64,000 nucleotides of DNA, from assembly GCF_040676675.1 (NCBI RefSeq), contig NZ_JBFAPK010000009.1, positions 1 through 64,000 on the forward strand, written 5' to 3'. The position numbers were made by a program, and so were the translations under genes. Shown here piece after piece: positions 26,517-34,985 of the stretch (position 1 is the stretch's first letter; each line of letters starts with the position of its first letter). The DNA comes from JBFAPK01 sp040676675 (GTDB lineage: Bacteria; Actinomycetota; Actinomycetes; Mycobacteriales; Micromonosporaceae). The notes beneath the pieces were generated by a model that was given only the letters and a program-made list of their open reading frames with translations, did not search any database and was not told where the DNA came from.

Positions 26517-28402
26517 GAGTTGATCATCCCCGTGTGCCGCCGTCTCGATATTCCCTGGCTACCTGCGTGGTCACCATTGCGGATGCGGGGTCGTTGGGCT
26601 TTGGTTTGGATGACGGGGTCGGTGGTGGTGCGGCGGATGGTCCGGGTGCCGTCGTCGCAGTGGATGGCTAGTTCGGTGTCGGTGACGTCGATCGTGATGG
26701 TCTTGCGGGCGTGGATCCGGCCGAGGGCGATCTTCTGGCCGACGACCATGATGGTGCCGCTGTTGGAGGCGCGGCGTTGGACCCGGACCGGGTCGGTGCG
26801 GGGTTGTGGTGGCGGGCCGGCGGGGCGGGCGCTGCGCAGTCGGGCGACCTCGGCCGGGGTGAACGGGTTGGGCCGGGTGCGCAGCAGCTCGCGGGTTTCT
26901 GGGTCGAAGAACGACAGGGTGTGTTCGTCCACGCGGACACCGACACGGCGGCCGGCGAGGATCTCCGCGGCCAGGACCATGTGCTGCCCCAAGGACACGC
27001 AGCCGCTGCTGCCGACGGTCCGGTCGACCTCGACCGGACCCGGTGTCTGACCTGCCGGAGCCGGCGGCAGCGGTGGCGGCCCTGCGCGCCGGCCACCATC
27101 ACGCAGGAGAGCGGCCAAATCGGTGACGGACAGGTGCGACCGGCAGGACTTGAGCCTGGTGCCGGCGATCATCAGGTGGACGACGTCGGTGTCGGCCCAG
27201 AACGTGACCGTGACCCCGGAGCGGGCCGGACCGAGCCAGAACTGTTTGCCGCTGACCTGCATGTTCCCGCTGGGCGGCACGACTCGGTCGAACTCGACCG
27301 CCTCACCAACCCACCCAGACCCGACCGGCACGGGTGGTGGTACCACCGGAGCGGGGTCAGCCGGCGCGAGGCCGACAGGCGCCACCGGCGGCGGCAGGTG
27401 CGGATCCGCGACCGTGGCCGCGAGGGTGTTGGGTAGTTTCAGCGGCACCAGCCGCTGCCCCTCACCACCGATCGCCGGGGTGAACCGGTCGGCGGGAAAC
27501 GCCATGTCCAGGGACTGGTGCGGTCGGCGGGTGTTGTACTCGTCCCGGAAGACGTCGATCGCGGCCTGCGCCGCCTCCAAGTCCGTGAACAGGCCCGCCT
27601 CGTCGAGCAGTTCCCGCCGCAGCGTCTGATGGAACCGCTCCACCTTGCCCGTCGTGGTCGGAGACGCCGGCTGGGTCAACCGGTGCACGATCCCGTTCTC
27701 CCGACAGATCCGGTCGAACAACACCTCACCGCCCTTGCCGAACCGGTCGGTGAACTGCTTCCCGTTATCCGTCAACATCTCCTGCGGCACCCCGAACTCG
27801 GCCATCCCCCGGGCGAACGCCTCACACACCGCCCTGCCCGTGGCCCGCCGCACCACCCTGGCGATCACGCAATACCGGGAATGGTCGTCCACCCCGGTCA
27901 CCACCTTCGCCTCCGACCCGTCGGCCAGCATGGCCCCACCGACGATGTCCATCTGCCACAACTCCATCGGCGCGGCCCGCTGCCACCGCCGATAGTCCTT
28001 ACGCCCCCGCCGCCGCTTCACCGGCTCGACCAACCCATGCCGCGCCAGAATCCGGTACACGCTCATCCGCGACGGCACGGCCGGGCAACCAGCCCGCCCC
28101 AACTCGAACACGATCCGCCGCGCACCCCACCGCGGATGCGCCCGCCGCAACTCACACACCGCCGCCTGCACCTCCGGCGACGCCTGATGCGGACACGACT
28201 CCGGCCGCCGCGACCGGTCCTCCAACCCCGCGAGCCCCTCCTCGGCATACCGACCCAACCAGGCATGCACGCTCTGCCGCGACACCCGAAACCGCGCCGC
28301 GACCTCCGTCACCCGATCCCCAGCCAGCACGGCCAAAACCGCCTGATACCGCTGCTCCACCACGGACAACCCCACCAGCGCCAATCCCGGCCCCCTGACC
28401 AC
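26513..28402 (-). CDS. IS481-family DDE transposase with long C-terminal extension
   Basis: The protein has 629 aa. The N-terminal HTH (VTEVAARFRVSRQSVHAWLGRY) and helix-turn-helix_32-like region precede an RNase H-fold rve core with D152 (MDIVGG), D212 (LTDNGKQF) and E255 (GKVERFH). After residue ~310 comes an extra ~320-aa region with several WQ/strand repeats (NMQVSGKQFWLGPA, HLMIAGTRLKSC), much longer than a typical IS481 transposase. The DDE residues are intact, so it is probably active. Confidence 0.9.
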   Translation of the reverse strand: MVRGPGLALVGLSVVEQRYQAVLAVLAGDRVTEVAARFRVSRQSVHAWLGRYAEEGLAGLEDRSRRPESCPHQASPEVQAAVCELRRAHPRWGARRIVFELGRAGCPAVPSRMSVYRILARHGLVEPVKRRRGRKDYRRWQRAAPMELWQMDIVGGAMLADGSEAKVVTGVDDHSRYCVIARVVRRATGRAVCEAFARGMAEFGVPQEMLTDNGKQFTDRFGKGGEVLFDRICRENGIVHRLTQPASPTTTGKVERFHQTLRRELLDEAGLFTDLEAAQAAIDVFRDEYNTRRPHQSLDMAFPADRFTPAIGGEGQRLVPLKLPNTLAATVADPHLPPPVAPVGLAPADPAPVVPPPVPVGSGWVGEAVEFDRVVPPSGNMQVSGKQFWLGPARSGVTVTFWADTDVVHLMIAGTRLKSCRSHLSVTDLAALLRDGGRRAGPPPLPPAPAGQTPGPVEVDRTVGSSGCVSLGQHMVLAAEILAGRRVGVRVDEHTLSFFDPETRELLRTRPNPFTPAEVARLRSARPAGPPPQPRTDPVRVQRRASNSGTIMVVGQKIALGRIHARKTITIDVTDTELAIHCDDGTRTIRRTTTDPVIQTKAQRPRIRNGDHAGSQGISRRRHTGMINS

Positions 28403-28499
28403 GCGATGCCCGCAAACAACACGTGATCAACGAACCAACTAAGGATCATGTCAAGCATCAGGTGGGACGCAGATGTAAAGCATCTACCGGGACACGACA

Positions 28500-28514
28500 G
28501 CAGTGTTGCTGCAA
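28500..28514. repeat. 15-bp target site duplication, right copy
   Basis: Identical to 26018-26032 and directly abutting the right inverted repeat, which ends in GACACGACA on the plus strand. Confidence 0.85.
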
Positions 28515-28733
28515 CTACTGCCGAAACGATCTCTTCTGGATCAAGGCGCCGCGCAAGCGCGGCGCGCCAGCCGGCCTCGCGCTGGCCTGCTGGCGGCCTC
28601 CGGCCGGCATCGGCCGCGCGGTCCGTCTGGCGACAGCTCGCAGGTCCTCAGGGAGTACTGGAATCGCCGAGACGGGGTCCACCCTGGCTCACGGCGATTG
28701 CGCACAGCCAGCCGAGCCGTTCAAGCTGGCTCC

Positions 28734-29162
28734 ATGCGATACCTCGATCCAGCCGCACCCGTGATGGCCCTATCCTGGATGACCCCCATCGAGCAGTACT
28801 TGGGGCGAGTGCGCCGGAACGGAAAGTGGCGTATCCGGTGGGTCAGAGTCGACCCGCTGCCGGTGTCGGGGATCCTGGTCTCGGTTCACGAGGCGGATCT
28901 CGCGGGCGAAGCCGAAGGACTCGACTCCACCAACCATCCGGAGTTGGACCCGGACTGGACACTGCCGGAAGCGATCACGATACGGAGCGAGCTTGATGCG
29001 CCCTCCGGCCGGTCGCCTGGCAGCATCGAAGCCGCCGCAGTGCTCCGGGCTGAGGACGAGACCGGCGCTCGACGTGACCGGTGGGTTAGCGCCTCCGTAG
29101 ACGGCTGGAATGAGTTGCGGCGGCTTCGCGGCGATGCGGATCCCTACAGGGTTGTTCCTTGA
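28734..29162 (+). CDS. hypothetical protein (142 aa) at the right end of the element
   Basis: ATG 28734 gives MRYLDPAAPVMALSWMTP; upstream in-frame sequence is Arg/Gly-rich and unlikely to be coding. The centre is a beta-rich Trp-containing stretch (GKWRIRWVRVDPLPVSGILVSVHE), followed by a Glu-rich helix and a short C-terminal WNELRRLRGD. The family is unknown. It is the last gene before attR; 29163-29464 shows nothing further. Confidence 0.5.
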   Translation: MRYLDPAAPVMALSWMTPIEQYLGRVRRNGKWRIRWVRVDPLPVSGILVSVHEADLAGEAEGLDSTNHPELDPDWTLPEAITIRSELDAPSGRSPGSIEAAAVLRAEDETGARRDRWVSASVDGWNELRRLRGDADPYRVVP

Positions 29163-29464
29163 CGCCGTGACGATCGCGTGGGTGGCCGCTCGCCGTCGAG
29201 TGCCGGGCGATCGGCTGCCGCGCCGCTCCGCGGCTTGCCACCGGAGTACATGGTCCAGGAGCACGGTGAGCCGGCGCCACGGCAAGCCGCCCCGACCCGA
29301 GAGCCAGGGCGGAAAGCCGTACGACGCCGGCCAACCGCGCCACTGGGCCGGGCCATTCACGGGCCAGTAACCGGTGCCGTAGACGGTCGCCAGCGGGCAC
29401 GAGCGGTCACCACGACACCGCCGACGACCAGGCACAACGGGTAGATCGGGTCGGCGGATAACGA

Positions 29465-29509
29465 TCTTCCAAACTGACGGTGCGGGTTCGATTCCCGTCG
29501 CCCGCTCCA
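29465..29509 (+). repeat. attR of the integrative element (45-bp core)
   Basis: This is a perfect 45-bp copy of the tRNA-Gly 3' end (8627-8671). Only this 3' part is present, so no functional tRNA is encoded here. Immediately outside, 29515-29542 repeats the first bases inside attL (8677-8704) over 28 bp, which is not expected of plain chromosome. Confidence 0.92.
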
Positions 29510-29514
29510 CGAAC

Positions 29515-29832
29515 TCCGGCCCAGGTCAGCGACGTGATCGCCCCCGTACCGGTCTGACCGCGCCGGCAGCAGTTGCGGCACGTACCGGTCCTCGGCGAAC
29601 GCCGTCGCCAGTCCACACGTCGCCATCGTCGACGCCCACCGGGGCCGACACACCCACAGCCGACCGCCAGCGGCCCAGGCACCCGGCAGCGACCGCGAGG
29701 ACGACGGCGCACAGGACCGAGCCCGGCACCCGCCACCCCGGCAGCCGCACATTCATCGGCGCAACCGGGACCTTCTCCCCCGGAATGACGTTGACCAACG
29801 GCACCAGCGGCCACCGCCCCAGCGTGCGGGCC
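29515..29832 (-). pseudogene. remnant of a second AICE: left end fused to a traSA fragment
   Basis: After the 28-bp left-end copy (29515-29542), 29543-29640 is highly similar to the element's own tra gene at about 13940-14040, and 29725-29830 matches about 14298-14400, including the MPLINVIPGEKV-coding region. The middle is shortened, and int, xis and rep are missing. This is a decayed relative of the resident element abutting its attR, with no intact reading frame. Confidence 0.8.
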
Positions 29833-29900
29833 AACGATCATGGAGGTTTGACCTGGCGGCACGGGGTCGGCGCGACGTGGCGGCGACCAGGAATGCGCCG

Positions 29901-30878
29901 TCAGGCGGAACGGTGTGTGCTTCGCTCAGGAGCAGGAAGTCCGGCGAGGTCCGTCGGGCGCTCCTGCGAGGCGTCCGCTCCCCAACTGGCCAGCAGGCGC
30001 AGGGCCTCCTGCGAGGGTGAGCCGGGCTCGGCGTGATAGGTCGTCAGCGACTGTTCCTGATCGCCGGGGAGCGCGAGGGTTTCGTAGCGCAGCGTCACTT
30101 CGCCCACCAGCGGATGCGACAGGCGCACGGTACCGTGCGTCTTCTCTTTGACGTCATGAGCGGCCCACAGAAGACGGAAGTCCTCACTCTTCATGGAGAG
30201 CTCACCGATCAGCGATGCGAGCAGCGCATCGTCGGCGTTCAGGCTGGCACCCAGCCGTAGTTGTCCCACCACGTCGTACGCCTTGGACTCCCAGTCCGCG
30301 AACAGCTTCCGGGATGCGGGGTCGAGGAAGGTGATCCTGGCCCAGTTCCGCTCCTGTGGGGCGCGGGCTGCCCAGTCGCCGAAGAGGGCGGAGGCGGTCT
30401 GGTTCCACGCCAGGACGTCGGTGCGGCGGCCCCATACGTACGCCGGTATACCTTCCATCGCCGTCAGCAGCTCTCGTACCTCGGGCCGCACCTGTTGGCG
30501 GGGAGGTTCGGATTGCCGGTGGTCCCGCTTGGGCTGGGCCAAACGCAGCAGGTGGGCGTGCTCGGCGTCGGAGAGGTTGAGCACGCGGGAGATCGCGTTC
30601 AGCACTTCGCGTGAGACGTTGCGGGCGTTGCCCTGTTCGAATCGCGTGTAGTACGCCGCGGAGACTCCGGCGAGATGCGCCAGTTCCTCCCGCCGCAGAC
30701 CCGGTACGCGGCGCCGCCGGCTGTAATCGGTGAGCCCTACATCGGCCGGCTTGAGGCGGGCCCTGCGCGTACGCAGAAACTCGCTCAGCTCCGCGCGCGG
30801 GTCGAGCGCCTGCTGCAGTTCCGGAGCCGATTCCGGATCGGCTGAGCGGCCGCTGCGGGCGGCGCGGCGGGATGCCAT
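29901..30878 (-). CDS. MmyB-type XRE transcriptional regulator
   Basis: The protein has 325 aa. The N-terminal HTH (DYSRRRRVPGLRREELAHLAGVSAAYYTRFEQGNARNVS) has the strongly conserved RRVPGLRREE signature of this family. The C-terminal MmyB-like PAS-fold ligand domain runs ~130-310 (AYVWGRRTDVLAWNQTA ... LSHPLVGEVTLRYETLALPGDQEQ). ATG 30878 is chosen because it starts just before the conserved region. It is divergent from the MFS gene at 31118 with ~240 bp between, and such regulators commonly control the adjacent transporter or oxidoreductase. Confidence 0.9.
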   Translation of the reverse strand: MASRRAARSGRSADPESAPELQQALDPRAELSEFLRTRRARLKPADVGLTDYSRRRRVPGLRREELAHLAGVSAAYYTRFEQGNARNVSREVLNAISRVLNLSDAEHAHLLRLAQPKRDHRQSEPPRQQVRPEVRELLTAMEGIPAYVWGRRTDVLAWNQTASALFGDWAARAPQERNWARITFLDPASRKLFADWESKAYDVVGQLRLGASLNADDALLASLIGELSMKSEDFRLLWAAHDVKEKTHGTVRLSHPLVGEVTLRYETLALPGDQEQSLTTYHAEPGSPSQEALRLLASWGADASQERPTDLAGLPAPERSTHRSA

Positions 30879-31117
30879 GTTCCGAGTATCGCTCGGATTC
30901 GGCAGCCCAGCCTGTCCCTGCCAGTGATAGCCACATGAGACGTAGACGAAGTGGGTGTCTGGTTGACGCCGTTCGCGCGAAGCACTCTTCGGTATGTCCC
31001 TGAGCCACGGTTTGCCAGCCGTGGCCCTGCCCCGGGCCTCCACCTCACGGCTCCTGGCCGCATCAGCCAGGTCGCCCGATGCCGTGACGGGCCACATATC
31101 GCTCCTGGAATATCACC

Positions 31118-32323
31118 ATGACCAACACCGTCACCGTCACCGAATCCCGGACCCCGGCTTCCGCCCGGCAGAACCGAATCCCGGGCAAGGCCCTGTTTGG
31201 CCTGTTCCTGGCCGGCTTCATCAGCATCCTCACCGAATGCCTCCCAGCGGGCCTGCTGCCGGAGATGAGCCGCACGCTCGGTGCAAGCGTCTCGCTAACC
31301 GGTCAGACCGTAACAATCTACGCGCTGGCCACCGCGCTCGGCGCCATCCCCCTGGCGCGGGCAACGGCCACCTGGCCGCGCAAGCGCGTCCTGCAGCTCG
31401 CCCTGGCCGTGGTGGTCGTCACCAACGCGCTCACCGCGCTCTCCGACGACTACGCGCTGACGCTGCCGCTCCGCTTCGTCGCCGGCCTGGGGACCGGACT
31501 CATCTGGCCCCTCCTCGGTGGCTACGCCGCCCGTCTCGCACCGGCGGGGCGGCAGGGCCGTGCCATCGCCATCGCCCTGGCCGGAACCCCGATCGGTCTT
31601 GCTCTGGGTATCCCGCTGGGAACCTGGCTCAGCAGCCTCGGCGGCTGGCAGCTCGCCTTCTACGCCTCGGCTGCCGTGACCGTCGCGACCATGGCATGGG
31701 TCCTGGTGACCCTTCCAAACCTGCCGGGACAGCCGGTCGAGACACGTTTCAAGATCTCGCAGGTCCTGGTCATCCCCGGACTGCGCCCCATCCTGTTCGC
31801 GCTGGCGGCGTACATGGTCGCGCACAACATCCTCTACACGTACATCACCGACTTCCTCTCCTACGCGGGAATGGCCGGCCAGACGGGCTGGGTGCTGTTC
31901 GCGTTCGGGGTCACCTCCGTGCTCAGCGTGCTCGTGGTCGGGACGCACATCGACCATCACCTGCGCAAACTCACGGTGAGCAGTACCGCGGTGTTCGGGG
32001 CCTGCGTGCTCGTGCTGGCAGCTCTCGCGAACGCGCCGGTGCTGGTCTACGTCGCCGTCGCAGCGTGGGGCTTCGCGTTCGGCAGCTCCCCCAGCCTGTT
32101 CATCGGTGCGGCGATCAACGCCACGGGTGAAGCCGCCGACGTCGCCCAGTCCGTCGTCATCACGGTCTTCTCCGGCTCCATCGCGGCCGGCGGCCTCATC
32201 GGCGGTCTCCTGCTCTCGGGCCTGAGCACCGCGTCGATCACCTGGGCGGCGCTGATCCTCCTGATCGCCGCGGCGGTGACCGTTATCGGCGGCAAGAAGC
32301 ACGCCTTCCCGCGGAACGCATGA
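31118..32323 (+). CDS. MFS transporter (DHA1/AraJ-YdhP-like exporter)
   Basis: The protein has 401 aa with 12 predicted TM helices. The opening LFGLFLAGFISILTECLPAGLLPEM and the AIPLARATATWPRKRVL loop fit the DHA1 sugar-efflux/purine-efflux branch. Its start at ATG 31118 lies opposite the MmyB-type regulator. The substrate is unknown; export of a small metabolite or drug is the likely role. The GFA gene follows after 85 bp. Confidence 0.9.
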   Translation: MTNTVTVTESRTPASARQNRIPGKALFGLFLAGFISILTECLPAGLLPEMSRTLGASVSLTGQTVTIYALATALGAIPLARATATWPRKRVLQLALAVVVVTNALTALSDDYALTLPLRFVAGLGTGLIWPLLGGYAARLAPAGRQGRAIAIALAGTPIGLALGIPLGTWLSSLGGWQLAFYASAAVTVATMAWVLVTLPNLPGQPVETRFKISQVLVIPGLRPILFALAAYMVAHNILYTYITDFLSYAGMAGQTGWVLFAFGVTSVLSVLVVGTHIDHHLRKLTVSSTAVFGACVLVLAALANAPVLVYVAVAAWGFAFGSSPSLFIGAAINATGEAADVAQSVVITVFSGSIAAGGLIGGLLLSGLSTASITWAALILLIAAAVTVIGGKKHAFPRNA

Positions 32324-32408
32324 TGCGGCGCCACATCGCAACCACAGTGCCGCACGCAAAAGACCATCGCCGGGAGAACCCAGCGAACCCAATAAGGGAG
32401 ATCATCAA

Positions 32409-32846
32409 ATGAGTACCATCGACTCGGCACCGGACTCCCGTGTGCGAACCGGACGCTGCCTGTGCGGATCGGTCAGCTACCGATTCGACGTAGCGCCCGA
32501 GGTTGTCGTCCTTTGCCACTGCGAACACTGCCAGCGGAACACCGGTGCGGCATTCTCGGTGAACGTCATGGTGAAGCGCGATGCCCTGGAAATCAAGGGG
32601 ACGCCCAAGTCCTACAACACCGTCGGAGTCGAGAACGGGAACCTCCGAGACAGGTATTTCTGTGGCGAGTGCGGTACCCCGATCCTCACGCTCCTTCACG
32701 AGCGGCCCGATCTCATGATCGTCAAGGCCGGCACCCTCGATGACCCCTCAGGGCTGAAGCCGTCCGTCGAGGTCTGGCGACGCCGGGCCCAGGACTGGAT
32801 CGAGCCGAACCCGGACCGGGCGAGCTTCGACGGCGACGCGAAGTAA
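32409..32846 (+). CDS. GFA-domain protein (CENP-V/GFA zinc family)
   Basis: The protein has 145 aa with the typical zinc ligands: GRCLCGSVSY, CHCEHCQRNTGAAF and FCGECGTP. The AAGGGAGATC ribosome site precedes ATG 32409. The family is named after a glutathione-dependent formaldehyde-activating enzyme, but actinobacteria lack glutathione, so the substrate here is unknown. It may be co-transcribed with the MFS gene. Confidence 0.9.
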   Translation: MSTIDSAPDSRVRTGRCLCGSVSYRFDVAPEVVVLCHCEHCQRNTGAAFSVNVMVKRDALEIKGTPKSYNTVGVENGNLRDRYFCGECGTPILTLLHERPDLMIVKAGTLDDPSGLKPSVEVWRRRAQDWIEPNPDRASFDGDAK

Positions 32847-33082
32847 CCCAGCCGCAACAAGGCATTACCGCACCCCCACCACGTCACGACGTCCTCATGG
32901 TCCAGACGTCCGGTAGGCCGTGACGATCGCGAGGGCGGCCATGCCGTTCGCGTGTCGAGCGCATCCCGGCGCCGATCCGGCGCTCCGGGCCGTGGCCACA
33001 AACTGCCACACCGGCCGCGGGAGCCGATATGCGCGGACAGACTGGCGGTCCGGGATGCGGCTGGGCGGAAGGACAGACGGCG

Positions 33083-33406
33083 ATGGAGACGCGGCGTGTA
33101 GTGCTGACCTACGAGCCAGTGCGGTTCGAGCAGCTGGCCGACGAGATCCGCGGAATCCAGCGCGAGCTTGCCGAGATCGTCGAGGTGGCGGTATCCGAGG
33201 ACGGTCTGGTCGAGGCAAAGGTCGACGCGCGCGGCGACCTGCTGGAACTGAGGCTCGACCCGCGGATCTACCGCGACGCCGACGCGATGGCCCTGGCCCG
33301 GGTGGTCACCCAGACCTACCGTGCGGCGCGGGCCCTGGCCGACAAGCGAGCGTTCGAGCTGACCACGCGGCAGCTGGAGCTGCCCAGCGTCACGTCAGGC
33401 CGTTGA
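33083..33406 (+). CDS. YbaB/EbfC-like small protein beside T7SS-type genes
   Basis: The protein has 107 aa from ATG 33083 (GGAAGGA upstream). The fold signature is VEVAVSEDGLVEAKVDARGDLLELRLDPRIY, with a helical end (ARVVTQTYRAARALADKRAFE), as in YbaB-like nucleoid proteins. Actinobacterial paralogues of this kind often sit next to ESX/WXG100 genes, as here. DNA binding or a chaperone-like scaffold role is inferred. Confidence 0.75.
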   Translation: METRRVVLTYEPVRFEQLADEIRGIQRELAEIVEVAVSEDGLVEAKVDARGDLLELRLDPRIYRDADAMALARVVTQTYRAARALADKRAFELTTRQLELPSVTSGR

Positions 33407-33483
33407 CTCAGCCGATGCCGTAGGAGGCCGCAGGCCGAGACCGAAGGGGCAGGGTGTTGACGGGCGAACAGGATGGGGTGCAC

Positions 33484-33768
33484 ATGGACACCAGTGCCAC
33501 CACGTCGGCGATGACCGGTGTCGGTGACGCGGGCGGCCGGTTCCAGTCCGGGTGGTCGGCGGCGGTCGCGAGCGGGACCGCCGGTATCGGACAGGGCCCG
33601 ATGGGGGCCAGGTTCCTGGCCGAGTTCGCGCCGGCCGAACAACGGCTGAACGAGGAGGCCGCCAGGATCGCGCGCGGCGTTCGGGAGCTGGCGGAGGCGG
33701 GCCATCTCGCCGTGCGGGGCTACCTGGCGGCGGACGCCCGCGGCGGCGAAGCGTTCCGCCGGGGGTGA
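33484..33768 (+). CDS. WXG100/ESX-like small secreted-type protein
   Basis: The protein has 94 aa from ATG 33484 (GGATGGGG upstream; GTG 33454 is also possible). It is a helical protein with RFLAEFAPAEQRLNEEAARIARGVRELAEAG, and its size fits type VII secretion targets, though no clear WxG turn is seen (SGWSAAVASG is the closest). It is followed 6 bp later by the next gene, so the pair is probably co-expressed. Confidence 0.6.
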   Translation: MDTSATTSAMTGVGDAGGRFQSGWSAAVASGTAGIGQGPMGARFLAEFAPAEQRLNEEAARIARGVRELAEAGHLAVRGYLAADARGGEAFRRG

Positions 33769-33774
33769 TCGCGG

Positions 33775-34725
33775 ATGGCCGTCGCCGAACCGAACAACGA
33801 GCTGTGGACCGCGGTCAAGGCAATCTCGAACCCGTGGCCTCCGGACAACGAAGACCAGGTGAAGAAGCTCGCGGGCGACTGGCGCAGAGCCGCTCAGACG
33901 GCCCAGCTCGGCGGTACGGAGCTCAACGAGTCCCGGCGCGCCGCTCAGCAGGCGTGGCAGGACCAGGCCGGGCAGCTGATGGGCGAGAAGATCGGCAACG
34001 GCGCCGTGGCGCTGGAGAGCCAGCGGCGGAATGCGGAACAGCAGGCCGGGAGGGCCGACCAGTACGCGAAAGCCTTGACGGACGTCAAGAACGCCATCGT
34101 GCACAACATCAACCTCAACCTGCCGACCTATCTCCAACTCGGCAACCCGATGTACGGCGCGGCTGGCGCGGCCAGGCAGCAGCAGTTCGCCGCGGACGTC
34201 GCGGCAAAGCTCCAGGCGCTGGTCGCCGGGCAGGCGGTGAATGCGCAAGCGCCGCCGGCCGCGAATCCGCCACCGCCACCGCCGAAGAACGAGGGCTTGC
34301 TGGAGAAGGCGGGCGACGTGGCCGGCGCCGTCTCCGCCGTGGCGGGCAGGTTGGCACTCATCCCCGGACTGCAGGTGTTCGCGGCACCGATCGCGCTGCT
34401 GAGCGGGGGTGCCGCCCTGGGCCTCCATCTCGCGGACATGGTCGCCACCGGTGAGTACGGGGACAAGTGGGTCGACGTCCTTGGCGACGTCGTTGGTTTG
34501 TTCCCGGGCGCGCGAGCGATGCGGGAAGTCATGGAGACCGGCGCGATCGTGGTACAAGGAAAGGACGTGGTCGGCTCCGCCCTCGACATCGGGCTTCAGG
34601 TTCCGAGCGTCAAGGACATCATGGGCGCGGGCGATGAGATCAACGAGCAGAACAAGGACATGGCCACCGCGACCGGACTGGGGAAGAACGTGGCGGTGGA
34701 GGTGCTCGAAAGAGTTTCGAGATGA
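33775..34725 (+). CDS. putative type VII secretion-associated effector-like protein
   Basis: The protein has 316 aa. Residues 1-150 are a long helical WXG/LXG-like region (QVKKLAGDWRRAAQTAQ ... ESRRAAQQAWQDQAGQLM). A Pro-rich hinge (PPPPPPK) lies near 163. The C-terminal region (about 175-250) is hydrophobic and Gly/Ala-rich (AGDVAGAVSAVAGRLALIPG ... LLSGGAALGLHLADM), suggesting membrane interaction, and a charged tail follows. No toxin catalytic motif is seen. The pairing with a small helical partner suggests an exported substrate pair. Confidence 0.6.
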   Translation: MAVAEPNNELWTAVKAISNPWPPDNEDQVKKLAGDWRRAAQTAQLGGTELNESRRAAQQAWQDQAGQLMGEKIGNGAVALESQRRNAEQQAGRADQYAKALTDVKNAIVHNINLNLPTYLQLGNPMYGAAGAARQQQFAADVAAKLQALVAGQAVNAQAPPAANPPPPPPKNEGLLEKAGDVAGAVSAVAGRLALIPGLQVFAAPIALLSGGAALGLHLADMVATGEYGDKWVDVLGDVVGLFPGARAMREVMETGAIVVQGKDVVGSALDIGLQVPSVKDIMGAGDEINEQNKDMATATGLGKNVAVEVLERVSR

Positions 34726-34985
34726 CCGGATCGACGAGTGACGGTACCGCCTGATGGCCGAGGGCGCGGTAGACGGCCGTCGTGTCCGGACCTGCGGCGC
34801 GTACGATCTGGCCCGGTGCTGACTGTCCATCCCCTGCGGCGACCGTCTACCGGTAACCGAAGCGGCGGGGATGCCGCACTCTGGCCGGCGGCGAGGCAGG
34901 AACCCGCAACGGCAGAAACCCGCGACGGCCGAGGCCGGCGGCTCGCCGGGGCCCACCGCCGGGCGGCCGTGGGCCCCGAGCACGG

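Larger units (their letters stand above)
26033..28499. mobile_element. IS481-like insertion sequence, 2467 bp, with passenger gene
   Basis: The ends are imperfect inverted repeats of ~50 bp: the left begins TGTCTAGTCCCAGTTGATGC, and the right, read inward, begins TGTCGTGTCCCGGTAGATGC. Both contain GTCCCACCTGAT(C/G)CTTGACA further in. Perfect 15-bp duplications flank it, so the insertion is recent and intact. It contains a DDE transposase and a second, coupled gene of unknown function. Confidence 0.85.
8672..29509. mobile_element. actinomycete integrative and conjugative element (AICE, pSAM2-like), ~20.8 kb
   Basis: The element lies between the two att copies. In order it carries integrase, excisionase, RepSA-type initiator, DUF2637 protein, FtsK-type translocase, zinc-ribbon proteins, a Pra-like activator, a cargo segment, a KorSA-like GntR repressor, small accessory proteins, an XRE/TPR regulator, a GNAT enzyme, a membrane pair and an IS481-like insertion. 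Replication, transfer and integration modules are all present and unbroken, so excision and transfer look possible. Cargo regions 16.8-19.5 and 23.7-26.0 kb are visibly less GC-rich than the backbone. Confidence 0.92.

Noticed and set aside
29465..29509. Second tRNA-Gly gene
   Set aside because: Only the 3' part from the anticodon arm is present; the acceptor 5' strand and D-arm are missing, so it is attR.
28770..29510. Long minus-strand open frame starting MERATGIEPAPSV
   Set aside because: It runs through the attR/tRNA-like repeat and opposes the better candidate at 28734-29162. The MERATGIEPAPS start is a known false product of reading tRNA sequence.
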